Source: Allium sativum (taxonomy: Eukaryota; Streptophyta; Magnoliopsida; Asparagales; Amaryllidaceae). Taken from it: a stretch of DNA of 64,000 nucleotides. Below the pieces are notes generated by a model. That model did not search any database. It was not told the origin of the DNA and worked only from the letters and a program-made list of their open reading frames with translations. Where the stretch lies: contig CM060915.1 of assembly GCA_030737875.1 (NCBI GenBank), positions 628,000,786 through 628,064,785 of the forward strand, given 5' to 3'. Positions 11,448-23,936 of this stretch are shown piece after piece. Position numbers and translations under genes: made by a program. Positions within the stretch are counted from its first letter, which is position 1. Each line of letters starts with the position of its first letter.

Positions 11448-12586
11448 ACCCATAGTCGTTTTCTTTTATTGTAAACAACCCTACCCTCCTGCATTAGGAT
11501 TACACCCAATCATATGCCGCGGGCATCAGTATAAATCATGAACATCTTAGATCTGTCCAGAAGAGTCAACACCAGAGCAGTCATGAGAAAATAATTTAAT
11601 CTCATAAAGGAATTCTCATAATCCACGTCCCATGAGAATGCTAGGTTCTTATTAGTAAGGCGGGTAAGCTAAGCTGAAATCTATACAAAGTCCTTAATGA
11701 ATTTCCGGTAATACCCCCCACCAAGCCTAGAAAGCTCTTTACCTCAGCCTCATTCTTGGGGGCCTTCCAGCATTACACAGCAACCACCTTAGCGGGATCC
11801 ATCGCTATACCCTCTCTAGAAACTACATGCCCTAAGAATCTTACCTTCTTTCGCCAAAAATGGCACGTAGAGAATTTTTCCTTTAACTGATGTGCACGGA
11901 GGACCTTTACCAACTACAAGGCATGCTCTTTCTCCTCTATGGAGAATACCAGAATGTCGTCCATATACACCACCACAAATTTATTCAGGAATTCCCTAAA
12001 TACTTCACCCATCAAATCAACGAAGTATGTCGGTGCATTGGTTAGCCCAAAGGGCATAACTAGGCACTTAAAAAACTATCAGGAGTTCTAAAGGCAGTCT
12101 TATTTATGGTATCATCTGCTACCTAATGCTGATGTAATCCTTTCGCCAAATCAAACTGATTGAAAACAGATGCACCACTAGTTGATTATATAAATTGTCT
12201 ATCCGAGGGAGTGGGTGGCGATTCTTCTTTGTGAGCTGGTTCAATTCTCTAAAATACACATATAAATAGTGGGAACTATCTACCTTATAGCGAAGACGAC
12301 TGGTGCTCCCCGCTCATATGTACATCATCTAATGATTCCTTTCTCTTACAGCTCACCCACCTACTTACTCAGCTCCCTTCTTTCCCTCGGAGCCATGTGG
12401 TGCACTGGCAATGCTATTGGGTTAGCATCAGTCGACAAATAAATTTGGAAGTCAATCTCTCTTCTCGGAGGTAGCCCTCTCACCTCCTCAAATACATCTA
12501 GAAAATCTCTTATTATAGGAACCAAGCTAAGATCATTAATAAAAGTTCCTATGGAATTTAAGAAACTCAACATGACTAACCCTCAC
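11448..12586 (-). pseudogene. Ty3/gypsy pol fragment (RT to start of RNase H)
   Basis: The minus strand holds VFEEVRGLPPRREIDFQIYL and HMAPRERREL (12361-12573, RT N-terminus), then the active site YMDDILVFS (near 11960), then RFLGHVVSREGIAMDP (connection). A frameshifted SFLGL follows, and the RNase H start IYTDA...LMQEGRVV near 11500. LTR D interrupts the RNase H domain at 11447 and LTR E cuts the RT side at 12587. The EEV.GLPP.RE and MAPRE.RREL motifs resemble element A, so the two are probably related lineages. Frameshifts and stops make it inactive. Confidence 0.88.
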
Positions 12587-15196
12587 TGTAATAAGCCAAA
12601 ATTTTAGCTATTGGATATTAAATATTTAATTAATTTTAGATATTTAAAAAACTGAATTTTTGAAATTTAATAAGTTGAATTCTAGTTTAGTGGTTATTTA
12701 AATAATTGAAATTGTGGTTAAGCAATAACCTTAACGAATTCGATAATTTCACTTAACATCGTTTTGTTAACCATAATTAATTATAAATCCATTTTGTAAA
12801 TTCGTTGATAACTAAATAGTTTGGATTTGAATCGATATTTAGATCGTATTTTAAAATAATATTTTAATATGAAAAATACCCATTTTTCAAACGATCTTGA
12901 AATTCGACTTAACCAGTTTCATCGGATCTAGAATAGAAAATTATTGTAATATTTCAATTTTTGTATCCATCGGATTTTCTTCACCGTCATGTGCGATATA
13001 AATGTGTATTGATAAACAATTTGAATTTATAATTTGATTTTAAGAATAATTGTTGAATATGTTTGAATCGGCTTTCAAAACAAGTTCCATTATTTTTGAA
13101 ATATGGGTTATTAGCTATGAGCGATAGTGAGCATGTAACATTATGAGTTCGAAGATTTTCGGACTCAATGAATAGTGTTTCGAGGAGCCTATATAAGCCT
13201 CTCAACTCTTCACTTCTAACCCTAGCCTCCATTTTTTTCAAATCAATGGTTTAGATTTAATATTTCAATCCATTCACAGTTAGCAAAAAATCTCAACAGG
13301 AAAGTTGTTCACATCATCATTTGGAGTTGATCCATGCTGGGCACTGGACCATCAGAGATTGTAGGTGGTCGGAATTTTACCAAAAGCGAACTTGGACCAC
13401 TTTTGTTCTTTTATTTTTTGTGCCAACGTCGTTGCTTTTAGGCGAAGGTCCCTGAAGGAGAAGTGATGGGAAGTGGACGGCCGAGGCATAGGAGTGGGTT
13501 AGATGTCATTTCATCGCATGTAGATAGAGAAATTAGGGTTCAAGTAATTTCATTCCACTGTCGTTTGCGGTGAATGGGGGAGGTTCGAGGCAAGTGGTTT
13601 CAGGCGAGGGTGCGGTGTGATGAGGAGGTGCTGGTGGTGGGTTTAAGTCGTGGTCCGGTGGCGTAGGGTGGGCACGACGCTCAATTCAAGGGATCGATCT
13701 CATGCGTTAAGAACCTGGGAACGATCGTGGTTTAGGGCTTGAATAATTAAAATAATTAAGGGTTTAAGTTAAGTGAATGATTTCATTAAATAATTTATTT
13801 ATTTTAATTCAACGATAAACTTGTACGATTGTATCTTTTTCAAACGATATACCATTGAGACGAATAAGTTGCATTAGGTTCGTATTCGTGAACATTACGC
13901 TTACGAGTAGCATTGTAGTGATTTGGAGTTGTTTGGATTTTTATGTAATTTCAAATGCCAGTTTGAAATTATATAAAACAACATAAAAAATTGTTGAATT
14001 GGAACGGATGGTGAGTTAACTGTCACACTTTCTAGAGTATTATTATATCATATTTTATTATATAAATATCTAATGCTGAATCAATATTTATTTAAGTTGA
14101 TATTTATATTCCCGTCTATGAATGGATGACCCTTGACACTTTCTACTTTTAAGAGGAAGATTCTTCTTAAATAGATTAGTTTATATTATCTATTCTTTAT
14201 GCTTAATTAACCATTTTGTTTTAGGCAAAATGAAAAGAGAAGTGTGCATAGTGATTTATGCTGCAGCGGAACACTCTGAAATATACACACCTATGTGTGT
14301 TGTAATGGAATTAATAACTCTTTTAATTATATTAATATGTTACTCACAATCATCTATTCGTCTATGTTTATATTTTGTTTACATTTGTTCGTTTATATTC
14401 ATTTATCGCCCACATTTATTTATGTGTGGCCCTTTATGGTTTGGATTGTGGATAATGGAAATAAATTAAACATTATGTTTAATTTAAGCTTGAGTTTTCA
14501 CAGAAACGATACTTGATTAAAATTATCATTTAATAATGATAATTATAAATTTATTTATTTCGAGTTAATAATAATGAAATTCAATTATCTATTTTAACAA
14601 ATGACACTTGAGTCCGAGTTTTACATACGAGTAACCAACTGAAAGTTGATTATTCATTCTAATCAATGGTTATAGAATTTAATTAAATACTATAATTATT
14701 GGAACTTGATTTTAATTAATTATTTTAATTAAAAGATTAAATGAAACTTAATAATTGTTTTAATGAATGATGCTTTAGTTCCAATAACTTATTTTAACTA
14801 ATGAGATTTGATTAGACTGGTGTGTTTTTATTAAGTTGCTTTTAAAGTGAAATTGAATTGATTTAATGAAAGGAACAAAAAAATAATTTAATTGGTAGAA
14901 TAAATTAATTAGTTTATAAAAAGGGTTTACAACCTTGACTTAATTATGTTAATAACTATTTATATGTAATCGATTTTTTGATTATGATAGATTATAAATG
15001 TGATTAGCTATCGTATTGAATAATTAATTTTGTTTAGTAACTTACAAACAAATTCTGCATCCTTTTTGTATCCTTTTGAGAAAATTAAAAGTGGGTCTTA
15101 TACAAAGAGTTTTATAAATTGTCTTTCAAAACGATTAATATATTTGTTTTAAGCATATTTTTTTAGGGTAAGACAGGTGTGTAGCATGTTGCTACA
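12587..15196 (+). repeat. Lone LTR, family E
   Basis: It begins TGTAATAAGCCAAAATTTTA within gypsy coding sequence and seems to end near ...GTTGCTACA. A plus-strand TATA box at 13189 sets the orientation. No PBS or polypurine tract is seen at either end, so it is a solo LTR or fragment. The left flank CTCAC is not repeated at the right end, so the right border is uncertain. No coding sequence was recognised within it; about 13230-13730 is a G-rich leader-like stretch and the rest is A/T-rich. Confidence 0.6.
13189..13197 (+). promoter_or_regulatory. TATA box of LTR E
   Basis: CTATATAAG, followed 12-45 bp later by a pyrimidine-rich start region with CTTCACTTCTAACCCTAGCC, a typical plant core promoter. 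Confidence 0.7.
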
Positions 15197-15204
15197 CAGC
15201 CGAT

Positions 15205-16363
15205 TAGCATATATATATATATATAATAAATATTCTAGTCAACAAGCCCAACCAGTAGCATAAAAGAGTAGTCTAGGACATAAGGTAGTCCTTTAAGTTT
15301 GCCAAAAACATAAACAACAAATAGAAGTACATAGCATGAAAATATATACAATACTAGGTGCAACAACACAGATGGAAGAAACAAAACAACAAAGAACGAA
15401 TATGTTGTGTCAATGTGGAACAGCCGAGCTGCTCTCCTATGACCCTGGTAAAGGTGGAGCTAGAAGGGTGTGTCTGGAACATAGGTGTCGAGAAGAACCT
15501 ATCCAGAGATTGAATAAGTACAGGATATATCTACAAACACCATTGAAGTGTTCCATTGGCTTGCTAAACACATGTGCATTGTGTTCCTTCCAAATACACC
15601 AATTGAAAATAGCTATGAAAGAGTCCAGTTAGTGATCTGGAGGTTTATGCTACCATTCGAACAAGGAACGTAAAGTTGGAATGTAACCAAGAAGAAAGGA
15701 GCTAGTCACTGGCCAAATAGAGTAAGAGAAATTGCATTCTAGAAAGAGGTGACTGATTGATTCTTCCTGCAAAGAGCAAAGGGTGCACATTGAATCTATA
15801 GTGATATTCATCCGGCGAAGCTTGTCTCTGGTATTGATGCGTGCATGAATAAGGCCCCATTAAAAGAAGATTAAACAGAGGGGAAGATGACATTTCCGTA
15901 TGAGAGAAAAGGAGAAATAGTGGCCAGGGTGGGAGAAAATTTTATAACAAGCTGAAACCGAAAAGCCTTTAGTTGGGCCCAAAGCCTAGAAGTAGCAATC
16001 TGTTTGATCAGATAAAGGAATGGGCTGTAAAATGTTATAGACCGAAGGGACTTCCTCTAATACGTCAAGTCCAAACAAAGTAGGTAGGCAAAGGCCCATT
16101 GGGCTAAGGCCCATGATGTTAACAACTAATAAATCAGGTGAAGTACCGAAAGAAAACAGGTTTGGATGAGAGTGAGTAAAAGGGAATTGCCCAAGCCAAA
16201 TGCCAAATCAAAAAAGACAATTATCGCCATTTCCAATCTTGACATGGAAGATGGATTTGTTTCAAGGTACTGTGGATAGAACGTCGACCCAAAAAGGAGA
16301 AGGTCTGGAATTTGGGGTGAAATGAAGCACGAGATTAGTGTTAAAGTTACAGAGGCATAAAAA
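15205..16363 (-). pseudogene. LINE (non-LTR) ORF2 3' end remnant
   Basis: On the minus strand: FHVKIGNGD near 16240 (the K.GNG motif after the RT domain). Next comes KGFSVSACYKIFSHPG near 15960. Then the zinc-finger region RINTRDKLRRMNI, CTLCSLQEESISHLFLEC (15720-15840), with Cys-Cys-His-Cys ligands visible. Last is CIWKEHNAHVF near 15580, the WKERN motif of plant LINEs. Several in-frame stops show decay. The 3' end is a TA-rich run at 15206-15225. The 5' side is truncated where LTR B' begins. Confidence 0.85.
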
Positions 16364-16417
16364 TGAAATGACCAGAACTTCCGCGGTAAGGAAAGCCCGG
16401 ATTGCTTTGAGGACAAG
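16364..16417 (-). repeat. LTR B' fragment, 3' terminus
   Basis: The minus strand reads CTTGTCCTCAAAGCAATCC, then CTTTCCTTACCGCGGAAGTT and ends CATTTCA. It aligns with the last 54 bp of the family-B LTRs (CTTTCCTTTACGGGGAAGTT). It continues at 28411 on the far side of element C. No PBS follows at 16363, so B' is a solo or 3' LTR. Confidence 0.8.
16413..16417. repeat. Target site duplication of element C, left (ACAAG)
   Basis: It is identical to 28406-28410, immediately outside both LTR ends. Confidence 0.92.
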
Positions 16418-19400
16418 TATAATGACCTGACTTTTTGACCGCTCCAAGTCGGAAATTAAACCAACTCGAACCATTCAAAAACAACAGATTGTTATTTCTT
16501 ATGGAGTTGAAATACAAATCATCACAGAATCATAGACACAGAACACATATTATCTCACAGCGAAAGAAAAATTTATACGATAATACAAAATCATTAAATT
16601 TACATGATATCAGAGTACATAAGATAAATTACAGAACTAGTGGAAGACTGAACATAAAATCATACTGACATCAGTAATAAGTAGAAATGGGCCAACTGCA
16701 GCGGAAATACAGGTGGATGACTGGAACTCCAATGAATCTCAAGCTTTAATAGATAAATCTCCAACCTGGAATACTCGGTCTGACCCGGGCATTTGCAAGA
16801 AATAAAACAAACAAATACTCAAGTCAGGACTAACATTCTCATATAAGTGAATTAACTCAAGTGACATGTTAAAAAGACTGCATCCGTAACTTAAAGGATG
16901 GTTGGGATTTCCATCCCTTAAGGATCCGTGAAACTAATACATATAGTATAATACGCTATTATACTAGTGTCTACTCAATAAAATAAATATATCAAAATAG
17001 CGTAAGTGGGATTACATTTTAACCCTTACACCGTTTATAATACCATAGTCTATACAGTACCGTAAACCCACCGTAAACCGATGGCATCAGAGGGCAATCC
17101 ATAGGTACGATACAAATCAAAATCGTAGGGGCTCGATAAGGACAAATATGACAAGGCACTCGAGGCAATACCCAGGGTAAAATTCTACCAGTTGCACTCC
17201 CGGACCGGTGTTAACGCATAGCAGCCACTACCGCCCACCTCGGAACACACTCCCATAATCAAAAGGTGCACCCAAATCAATAACAATAGTCATAGAGATG
17301 GTATCGAAGAAGCGTGTCCGATCGGAGGTGCTATATCAATTAGTCTCGGTATAGCTCCTGTTTTAGTCATTTTAATTATGACCCGAAGGTCAAGGCTAAT
17401 CCATCAGCGTTCTCTTTCTTCAAATCCAGTATTCGCCTCCATACCATTCTACTTCATTCTGGAATCTCCATCACGTACACAGTTGTTAAAGTGGTGTCGG
17501 CATTGGCAGAGAGTATGACGTCTACCGACTCCGGTCTCTTTAACAAATGATCGTTTACATTTTTCACACCGTGGTCATTAGATTTGAAATCATATTCCGA
17601 GTATCACCAAATCGATTTATCTCAAGTATTTCCCAAGATTGATTTATCACATAAATCATTTTTGATTTGGTTGAGATTTCCAATCCGACATTGCAAATAT
17701 TCCTTGTCAACCCTTTGAGTTCAGAATTCAATTTCCACAAAATATCAATTTCTTGAAATCTTCACTTTTAATCACTTATCAATCCATTCAAGTTTGGATT
17801 TCACTTTTACTCAAAATATCATTATCACCTGAATCCTTCAATTTTTATCCTTTTGGATTCATTAGCTCAAATTGGTCATGGATCATTTAAATTTATAAAA
17901 TAATTAGAATAGTAAATTGGAAAATAGTATAATAGACTAAATTTCAAAATACTTATGTAAATAGTTGTAAAGTAGTATAAGAACTTAGATTGCCAAAAAC
18001 ATTGAAATTATAAAATATGCTTTGGAAAGTAAATTCTCCAATATAGTTGTAAAATAGTTATAAAACATTTATAAAGTATATGTACCCATAGTGGTTTAAG
18101 TTTACTTGTTAAAAGAATATAGTTTGCAAAACCCCCAGCAATTTGGAAATGCTTTTCTTGATATATTTTAATTCTAATAGCATGACCCAATTCGATCCCA
18201 ATTCTGTATTTCAACATTCAATCCATTTCCTTAGTTATGGTTTGAGTTCAAATTCATCTCAAAACGGAAATACTTCCAATTCATAAATTTCGAGTTAGAT
18301 TTAACTTCGACTTTGAGTTTAGTCAATATACTGAATTCCAAAACTTCAACGGTTAATTTTCAAGTTATTACTTGAATCACCATTTATAAATTCTAATTTG
18401 CTACCGTTTCTCAACCCTCATGTCGAACTTTTTGGAGTAATCATATTCTTTCCATTCACTGAAATTTAAATCAAGAAATTCAATTTATCATTCATTTCAT
18501 TTCCTTTAAATAAAGTTCATCAAACTCAAATTTAATCTTAATATATCAAAATAAGATTCTATAGAGCTTTTAAAGCAAAATTATTTCTTAGAAATCAACA
18601 CTTAATTATTCATTATGCGAATCGATACAAAAATCATTTTTCATAAAGTTGTTTACCTCAAACCATAGCTATATAAATATCACTTTACAAAACACTTCAA
18701 ACCCCCTTTTCTTTTATTAAAATGAATCTTACTTATCTTCCCAAAACTTAGTTAGCTCAAGGAAATCCTTTCAAACCATTCTTTACACACCATTAAATTT
18801 GCGTTCGGGTCTTCCCAATTAAATTCAAAAATTTACCAAATCAAATCTTATATCAATGGAAAATGATAAAACCTTTAAACCAAAATTTAGATTTTCATGT
18901 TATTCTACTTATTATACATAACACAAAGTATCCATAGGATATATTTAAAACAAACTTAACTTTAAGAGTTATCCCGTATAATCACTTTTAAACCCTTTTT
19001 TCATACAGATTGGAAAATCCAAGTTAAATTTGAAAAAAAATTCCTTTAAATATTTCTTTATGAGATATGAAAATTTCATTAAAATTTCTCTTTACAAAAA
19101 TCGATATAATATTTTAAAATATTTCTATTTTTATTGACCATGGCGTTCGTATATAATTTTCTTCCTATGGTCAAGTGATACAGATATTTATCATTTCAAT
19201 CCGTTCTCTAAAATATTCGAATCTCGGGTATGTATCATTTCAACCCGCATCCCAATTCGATTCGAATAAACAGGGGTTCAGATATATATATATATATCAT
19301 TTCAACCCGTAATGGTTTCTAATCTATAAGGAACTTGCATGGTGAGAACAATAAGCATAGAATATCACATCACATTCGTATTGTGTCATATGAGTACGGT

Positions 19401-19506
19401 GTGTGTCGTATGTGCACAATCACGAAGCAAACAATTTCTAGAACAACCTAACATTTCATTTAACATCTCAAACATTTAATTCACTTAATAACTAGTTAGT
19501 CTATGA

Positions 19507-19521
19507 GTGAGAAAAACTCAC
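19507..19521. other. GTGAG-N5-CTCAC hairpin in 3' LTR of C
   Basis: The plus strand reads GTGAGAAAAACTCAC, followed by CTTTCG. A second copy is at 27006-27020 in the 5' LTR. Confidence 0.6.
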
Positions 19522-19614
19522 CTTTCGAGGCATGGAGACGAATGCAAAAAAATTGACTCAAAAGTGAGGATGAGACTTCATAGCCAATAACGAACATACA
19601 TCCAATAAATTTGT

Positions 19615-19657
<43 letters not shown>

Positions 19658-19983
19658 TATGTATATATGTACACAAATGTGATATTTGAGGAACACGAAC
19701 CCCTTTCCAACTTGATTCTCGACGAATTTGACAGGTGAACTCAAATCCTTTCAAAATAGTTAACCAAAGCGGAATCAAAACGATGTTCTGGAAACGAACG
19801 ATGACATGTAAAAGAATATTCGACAACCAAAGTAAGACTCACCAAAAATCCAACCCAATAGTATGCTTAAACCCGTTCAACAGCCGTTCGAGTGTTTCCT
19901 CGAGCACCTGGAGTGCATGAAGGGATAGGAGGCAAACTAGAACTCACGTCACCTCAGGCTAGCTTGTTGGAGAAGTGTCGGAG

Positions 19984-20214
19984 CTAGACCGAGATGCTGG
20001 AGGCTAGACAGTGGCTAGCGAACTTGTCGAGGTTTTGGATTTTTTTATACACGGGTTCCAGGCTCGAACTTGAGGGCGGAGGTGGAATTTCAAGACCTTC
20101 GAAGTTTAACGATGCTCTGGTGGTCGGCGATACCTCGTGGGTCGGATCTCGAACTCGACAGCAACAAGATTTGACGATGAACTCGTCCCTTCCCCTTTTC
20201 CATTGCAAAGCCAT
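19984..20214 (-). other. 76-codon open frame in 3' LTR of element C
   Basis: The frame begins MALQWKRGRDEF and has a PPPPSSSS run. It lies about 210 bp downstream of a TATA-like GTATAAAAC on the element strand, within a C-rich leader. The 5' LTR copy at 27467-27697 has the same length. Five residue replacements separate the copies (for example Lys/Glu and His/Tyr), so there is no sign of selection to preserve the protein. No family recognised. Confidence 0.3.
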
Positions 20215-20423
20215 AGGGCTTTACATTAAGAGGAGGAAAAGGCACTTGACATTGGAGTGCTGACACAGGCGGAGGAGCACCTTCCCTGGAGGTCTGATGA
20301 TCGATTTGAGGAGGATGGATTGTGTTTTTTTTCTTTTTCTGAATGGACAGAAGAAAAGTTAAACAAGAAGAGGGAGGGTAGTGGACGCGTAGGGTACACA
20401 TGTAGAAATGTTTCTGGGATTTT

Positions 20424-20432
20424 AAATACGTT
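20424..20432 (-). promoter_or_regulatory. Candidate TATA box of LTR C
   Basis: The element strand reads GTATAAAACG about 500 bp inside the LTR, followed by a pyrimidine-rich leader. The 5' LTR has the equivalent GTATAACACG, which is weaker. Confidence 0.45.
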
Positions 20433-20926
20433 TTATACTTTTCCTTCTCCTAAACGATGTTTTCTCTTGAGTACAGGTTATAAAAAATCTTGAAACAAAT
20501 GTAGAGTATATACAATTATAGATTTAAAAATACATACAGGAGTGCATAGAACAATTACAATTCATTCAGCGTATTTTCAACTTGAAATTATATATCTGAA
20601 CAACGTCTGAATCTGGTGAAACAAAATAGCGTTAATTTTAGAATACTGTCTAGTATTTTTAGTTCAGTTTCGCTTGAATTTTGACACGGTTTAGTTGCTT
20701 GGAATTTGTTTTTCGATAAACAAATATTGAATTAACCTTTCACTTACATTACCTTTTCAAAACAACATACAAGTTTCAAATATATATTTGAAACTCAAGC
20801 CCGCGTTTGCGACGCTAATTGAGATTCCCTGTTTCACACTTATGTTAAAATTATAAATATTCACAGAAATCATAAATCTTAAATTAAATTTATATCTTAA
20901 CACTTCGAAATTACCGGTTCGTTACA

Positions 20927-20940
20927 TTCTCCCCCACTTA
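20927..20940 (-). promoter_or_regulatory. Polypurine tract of element C
   Basis: The element strand reads TAAGTGGGGGAGAA directly before the 3' LTR. It is preceded by TTTTCGAGGACGAAAAGTGC, nearly the same as in family B. Confidence 0.92.
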
Positions 20941-21073
20941 GCACTTTTCGTCCTCGAAAAGGAAATGTCATATAAAGTTAAGTTCACATATATAGCTTTG
21001 CAAACACTTTTACGTCATTTAAAACTCATTGGAAAGAAAAATATGTCATAGAATTATAAAACTCAAAAAAATT

Positions 21074-21120
21074 CTAACACCCGGAATTTACGGAAAATTT
21101 CGGCAGCATCTCCCCTACAC
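21074..21120 (-). promoter_or_regulatory. Conserved pre-polypurine-tract block, element C
   Basis: The element strand reads TAGGGGAGATGCTGCCGAAA, then TTTTCCGTAAATTCC, then GGGTGTTAG. It aligns with 40244-40289, 54243-54288 and 63734-63779 of family B at about three quarters identity, with similar spacing to the polypurine tract (about 130 bp). Just upstream is the hairpin GGGGAAATTTTCCC (within 21121-21150). Confidence 0.75.
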
Positions 21121-22002
21121 GGTTCGCTCGGGAAAATTTCCCCGTACACAAAAACACAAAATATACATCCCATCTACATGATGAGGCATCCCAATATAGG
21201 GAAAACAAAACAAAACCACCCAAATACGATATGTAAACCGAGATACGTACTTATTTAGCGTTTTTAAAGCATATTTGTTTATTTTCTTAGCATTTTGCAC
21301 AAAAGCGAGCTCCGTAAGCAAAGCAAGCCATTGCAACCTACTAAGACACTCAAAACATAGTGAGATTCAAACATATACATATGGTAAAGCTCAATGTACA
21401 TAGCAACATGTAATATATGTCATAACTTAAAATGACATTTTCAACAAATGCAAATGAGACCAACAATGTACAAAATGCAAGCATGTGTCTCATTTACTTA
21501 ACATTCATGTTTAATTAAGTTTATTAACTTACATATTGCTTGCAAATGAAATTTTCTTACTTTCAAATTATTGATTTTATTTGAAGGTAAATGAGAATAA
21601 TGATAATGTACAAACACATGTAACAAAATGTAACCTGGTTTCCAAATAATTCTTAGAAGTCCAACATTAATGTTTTAACAAGTTTCATACAAGTAGTTCA
21701 AGTTTGGCTTAGTTTGATAATTTATTCTTATCTCAACTTACAAATACCTTTTGTTTATACATTACGCTTGCATGTCATTTAATTCATCTTCGGTTTGTAT
21801 TTCTCTTATGTCGGGTTTCCAATAAATTCTTGTTCGATAAACATGTAACTTACCATGCTACATGAATTTGTTTTCTTTTTAGGGTAGCATGTGACTACTG
21901 CAAATAGGGGCAGCAGCCCAAAGGCTACGGAACACATTCAAGAGCCTCCATTAGCCATGCATACAAATAATTAAGAGAATAACTCTTCTTCTTTTTTTTT
22001 TT

Positions 22003-22203
22003 TTAAATTATTAGCAGCATCCCTTTATTTACTACTACCATTTTTTTTTCTTTTGTGCTATAGCAGTAGCTGCTGCTGCCACTACCACCATCGACGGTGG
22101 TGCTGCAGCTGCTGGCGGCAGCAGACTGGCTGCTGCTGCTACCGGCAGCAGCCCCCATTTTTTTTAGTTCAATTTTTTGTTTAACTACACTTATACATAT
22201 CAA
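22003..22203 (-). other. Short Ala/Ser-rich open frame in element C
   Basis: A 66-codon frame containing MGAAAGSSSSQSAAASSCS, then VDGGSGSSS, then TKEKKMVVVNKG. The DNA is a GCAGCA-rich patch between poly-T runs. It could be a triplet expansion or a relic of a gag N-terminus. Function unknown. Confidence 0.3.
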
Positions 22204-23848
22204 ATTAGTATTTTAATATGTTACCTGGAATCCATTCTTGTTCCATACTTTCTTCTCATTCATTTAATGGAATTCATATTGAATCATTCGCTTTACTGAT
22301 GGAAAAGGTGGAATGTAAATGTTGTATCAATTCAAGAATATCTTTAAAAAGTGTCCATGCATCTAGTTGAAACAATTCATCTTCCAATACATTTGTTCAA
22401 AATCAAACTTAGATTTCATATTCTTCTAAAAAATTCTAAAGCTTACATCTTTATTATGCATTCAACTCTTACATACCCAAAGAAATAATTTTTTTCATTT
22501 TCACTTACATTTAATTACATGTTCATAATCAACCCATTTTCATTTATATTTAAAGTCCATTTTTAAAGTTGCATCCTTAATTCCATTCTTTCTTAGATGT
22601 TCACAAAATAAGAGTTTAGTATTAATTTGACGTCTTAATTGAAAATATATATATATATATATATATATACCTCTCACTTTGAAGCCCGAAAACGAATTCA
22701 AATGATGCTGCAGCTATCACAAGATTTATTCACAAGAATCTAGAGCGCAATTCTATACTTATCTATTACATATAGGACTTTGCATATACGTTAGCTAGAC
22801 GTATATTCAAAATCTTCACGTACCTGATAGTCCAACTTTGATGTCAAATGGAATACTCGAAACCCTTTTCTTAAAAATGAAAGTATACACAAATTTTCTA
22901 AATATATGTCAAAACAATATATTTTAAAACATATCTTATTATAAAATTTTCAAGCATGGAAATTTTAGATCTCCCCCACTTATTAATTTTGTCATATTTG
23001 ATTATAATTTACAATGGAAATCAAATGAATAATTATTCTCAAACATATATATTATATAAGATTTCTTCTTGCATAAATTGTTTCCAGGACCATAAGATTT
23101 AGGGTTCGCTTTACTTACATATGAAATCCTATAATATATATAGGCAAATATTTACACAAATCACTATTCCACTTTTATATAAAGCGATTTTGGTTCCGAG
23201 AAACAAATTTATTGCTTTTATATATAACCTCAAAACCAATTATATTTACACTTTTAACTACTCCTATCTATTAAGTCTTTCGTTGTTCTTGACCATCATA
23301 AGGATTAGCTAAGTCATTTAACTTCAAGGTTTCAAATTCACAAGTTCGCTTGTATATAATTACTCCAATATAACTTGTAAGTTCATAAATTATTGAAAAA
23401 CCCATTTCCATTTGGCTTCCAATTTATTTATTTCAAATCAAGCGTTTAATTAGTTTATTCAAGTTTTTCTTCCAATTCCTATGCTTATTTAATTTGACTC
23501 GAACTAAGTTGGAATATAAGCTAAGAGATGCACGAACAAACCAATCTAAAGGGGTTTGTCAAAGATAGGTTAGAGGTATTAAAGAAGATTCCGGATCTAG
23601 AAATGACTAATTCAAAAAATTTAAGATGGGACAAAACAAAACGAGACTCGGATTTGAGAATGCCTAGCCTAAGAGGGATCTATCTAAAAGAATGAATTCG
23701 AAAGAATGGGACTGAAAACCAGTAAATATTTTAAAACAAGGCTAAGATTTCAAACCATATATATACATAGATCAATTTTAAAACCCCTTTAAAATCTTTT
23801 TTTTTTCTTCAAAATACGCTCTCTCGAATATGATTCTGAGATGATTTC

Positions 23849-23886
23849 ACTCATTCTAGGGTATTATTCCCCTATCTCTAATGAGT
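23849..23886 (-). ncRNA. Two-part hairpin downstream of PBS, element C
   Basis: The element strand has outer stem ACTCATT/AATGAGT and inner stem AGGG/CCCT, with AGAGAT and AG between the stems. The same architecture occurs in family B with changed but still paired bases. It begins 36 nt after the PBS, where packaging or dimerisation signals usually lie. Confidence 0.6.
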
Positions 23887-23922
23887 GTTTCAACTCCATA
23901 AGCTAAGCTTTGTATAACCAAA

Positions 23923-23934
23923 GCTCTGATACCA
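23923..23934 (-). promoter_or_regulatory. Primer binding site of element C
   Basis: The element strand is TGGTATCAGAGC, two bases from the 5' LTR end at 23937. Confidence 0.95.
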
Positions 23935-23936
23935 AC

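Larger units (their letters stand above)
16418..20926 (-). repeat. 3' LTR of element C
   Basis: The plus strand starts TATAATGACCTGACTTTTTG and ends ACCGGTTCGTTACA. The LTR starts TG on the element strand but ends TA rather than CA. It contains a TATA/TA microsatellite (19618-19654), a hairpin at 19507, and a gene-like leader at about 19980-20430. Confidence 0.92.
20927..23936 (-). other. Internal region of element C, non-coding
   Basis: About 3.0 kb with a polypurine tract at its low end and a PBS at its high end. Contents on the element strand are the PBS, a two-part hairpin (23886-23849), A/T-rich sequence with a TA microsatellite (22645-22668), a GCAGC-rich patch with a short frame (22003-22203), the conserved 46-bp block (21120-21074) and the polypurine tract. 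No polyprotein motif is visible. Confidence 0.85.

Noticed and set aside
12587..15196. Intact LTR retrotransposon E
   Set aside because: No partner LTR, PBS, polypurine tract or matching TSD was found, so it is only called a lone LTR.
15336..15632. 98-codon plus-strand frame
   Set aside because: It is the shadow of the LINE coding sequence on the other strand.
16435..16668. 77-codon frame present in both C LTRs (also 23954-24187)
   Set aside because: It is antisense to element C, overlaps the LTR terminus, and is shared only because the LTRs are copies of each other.
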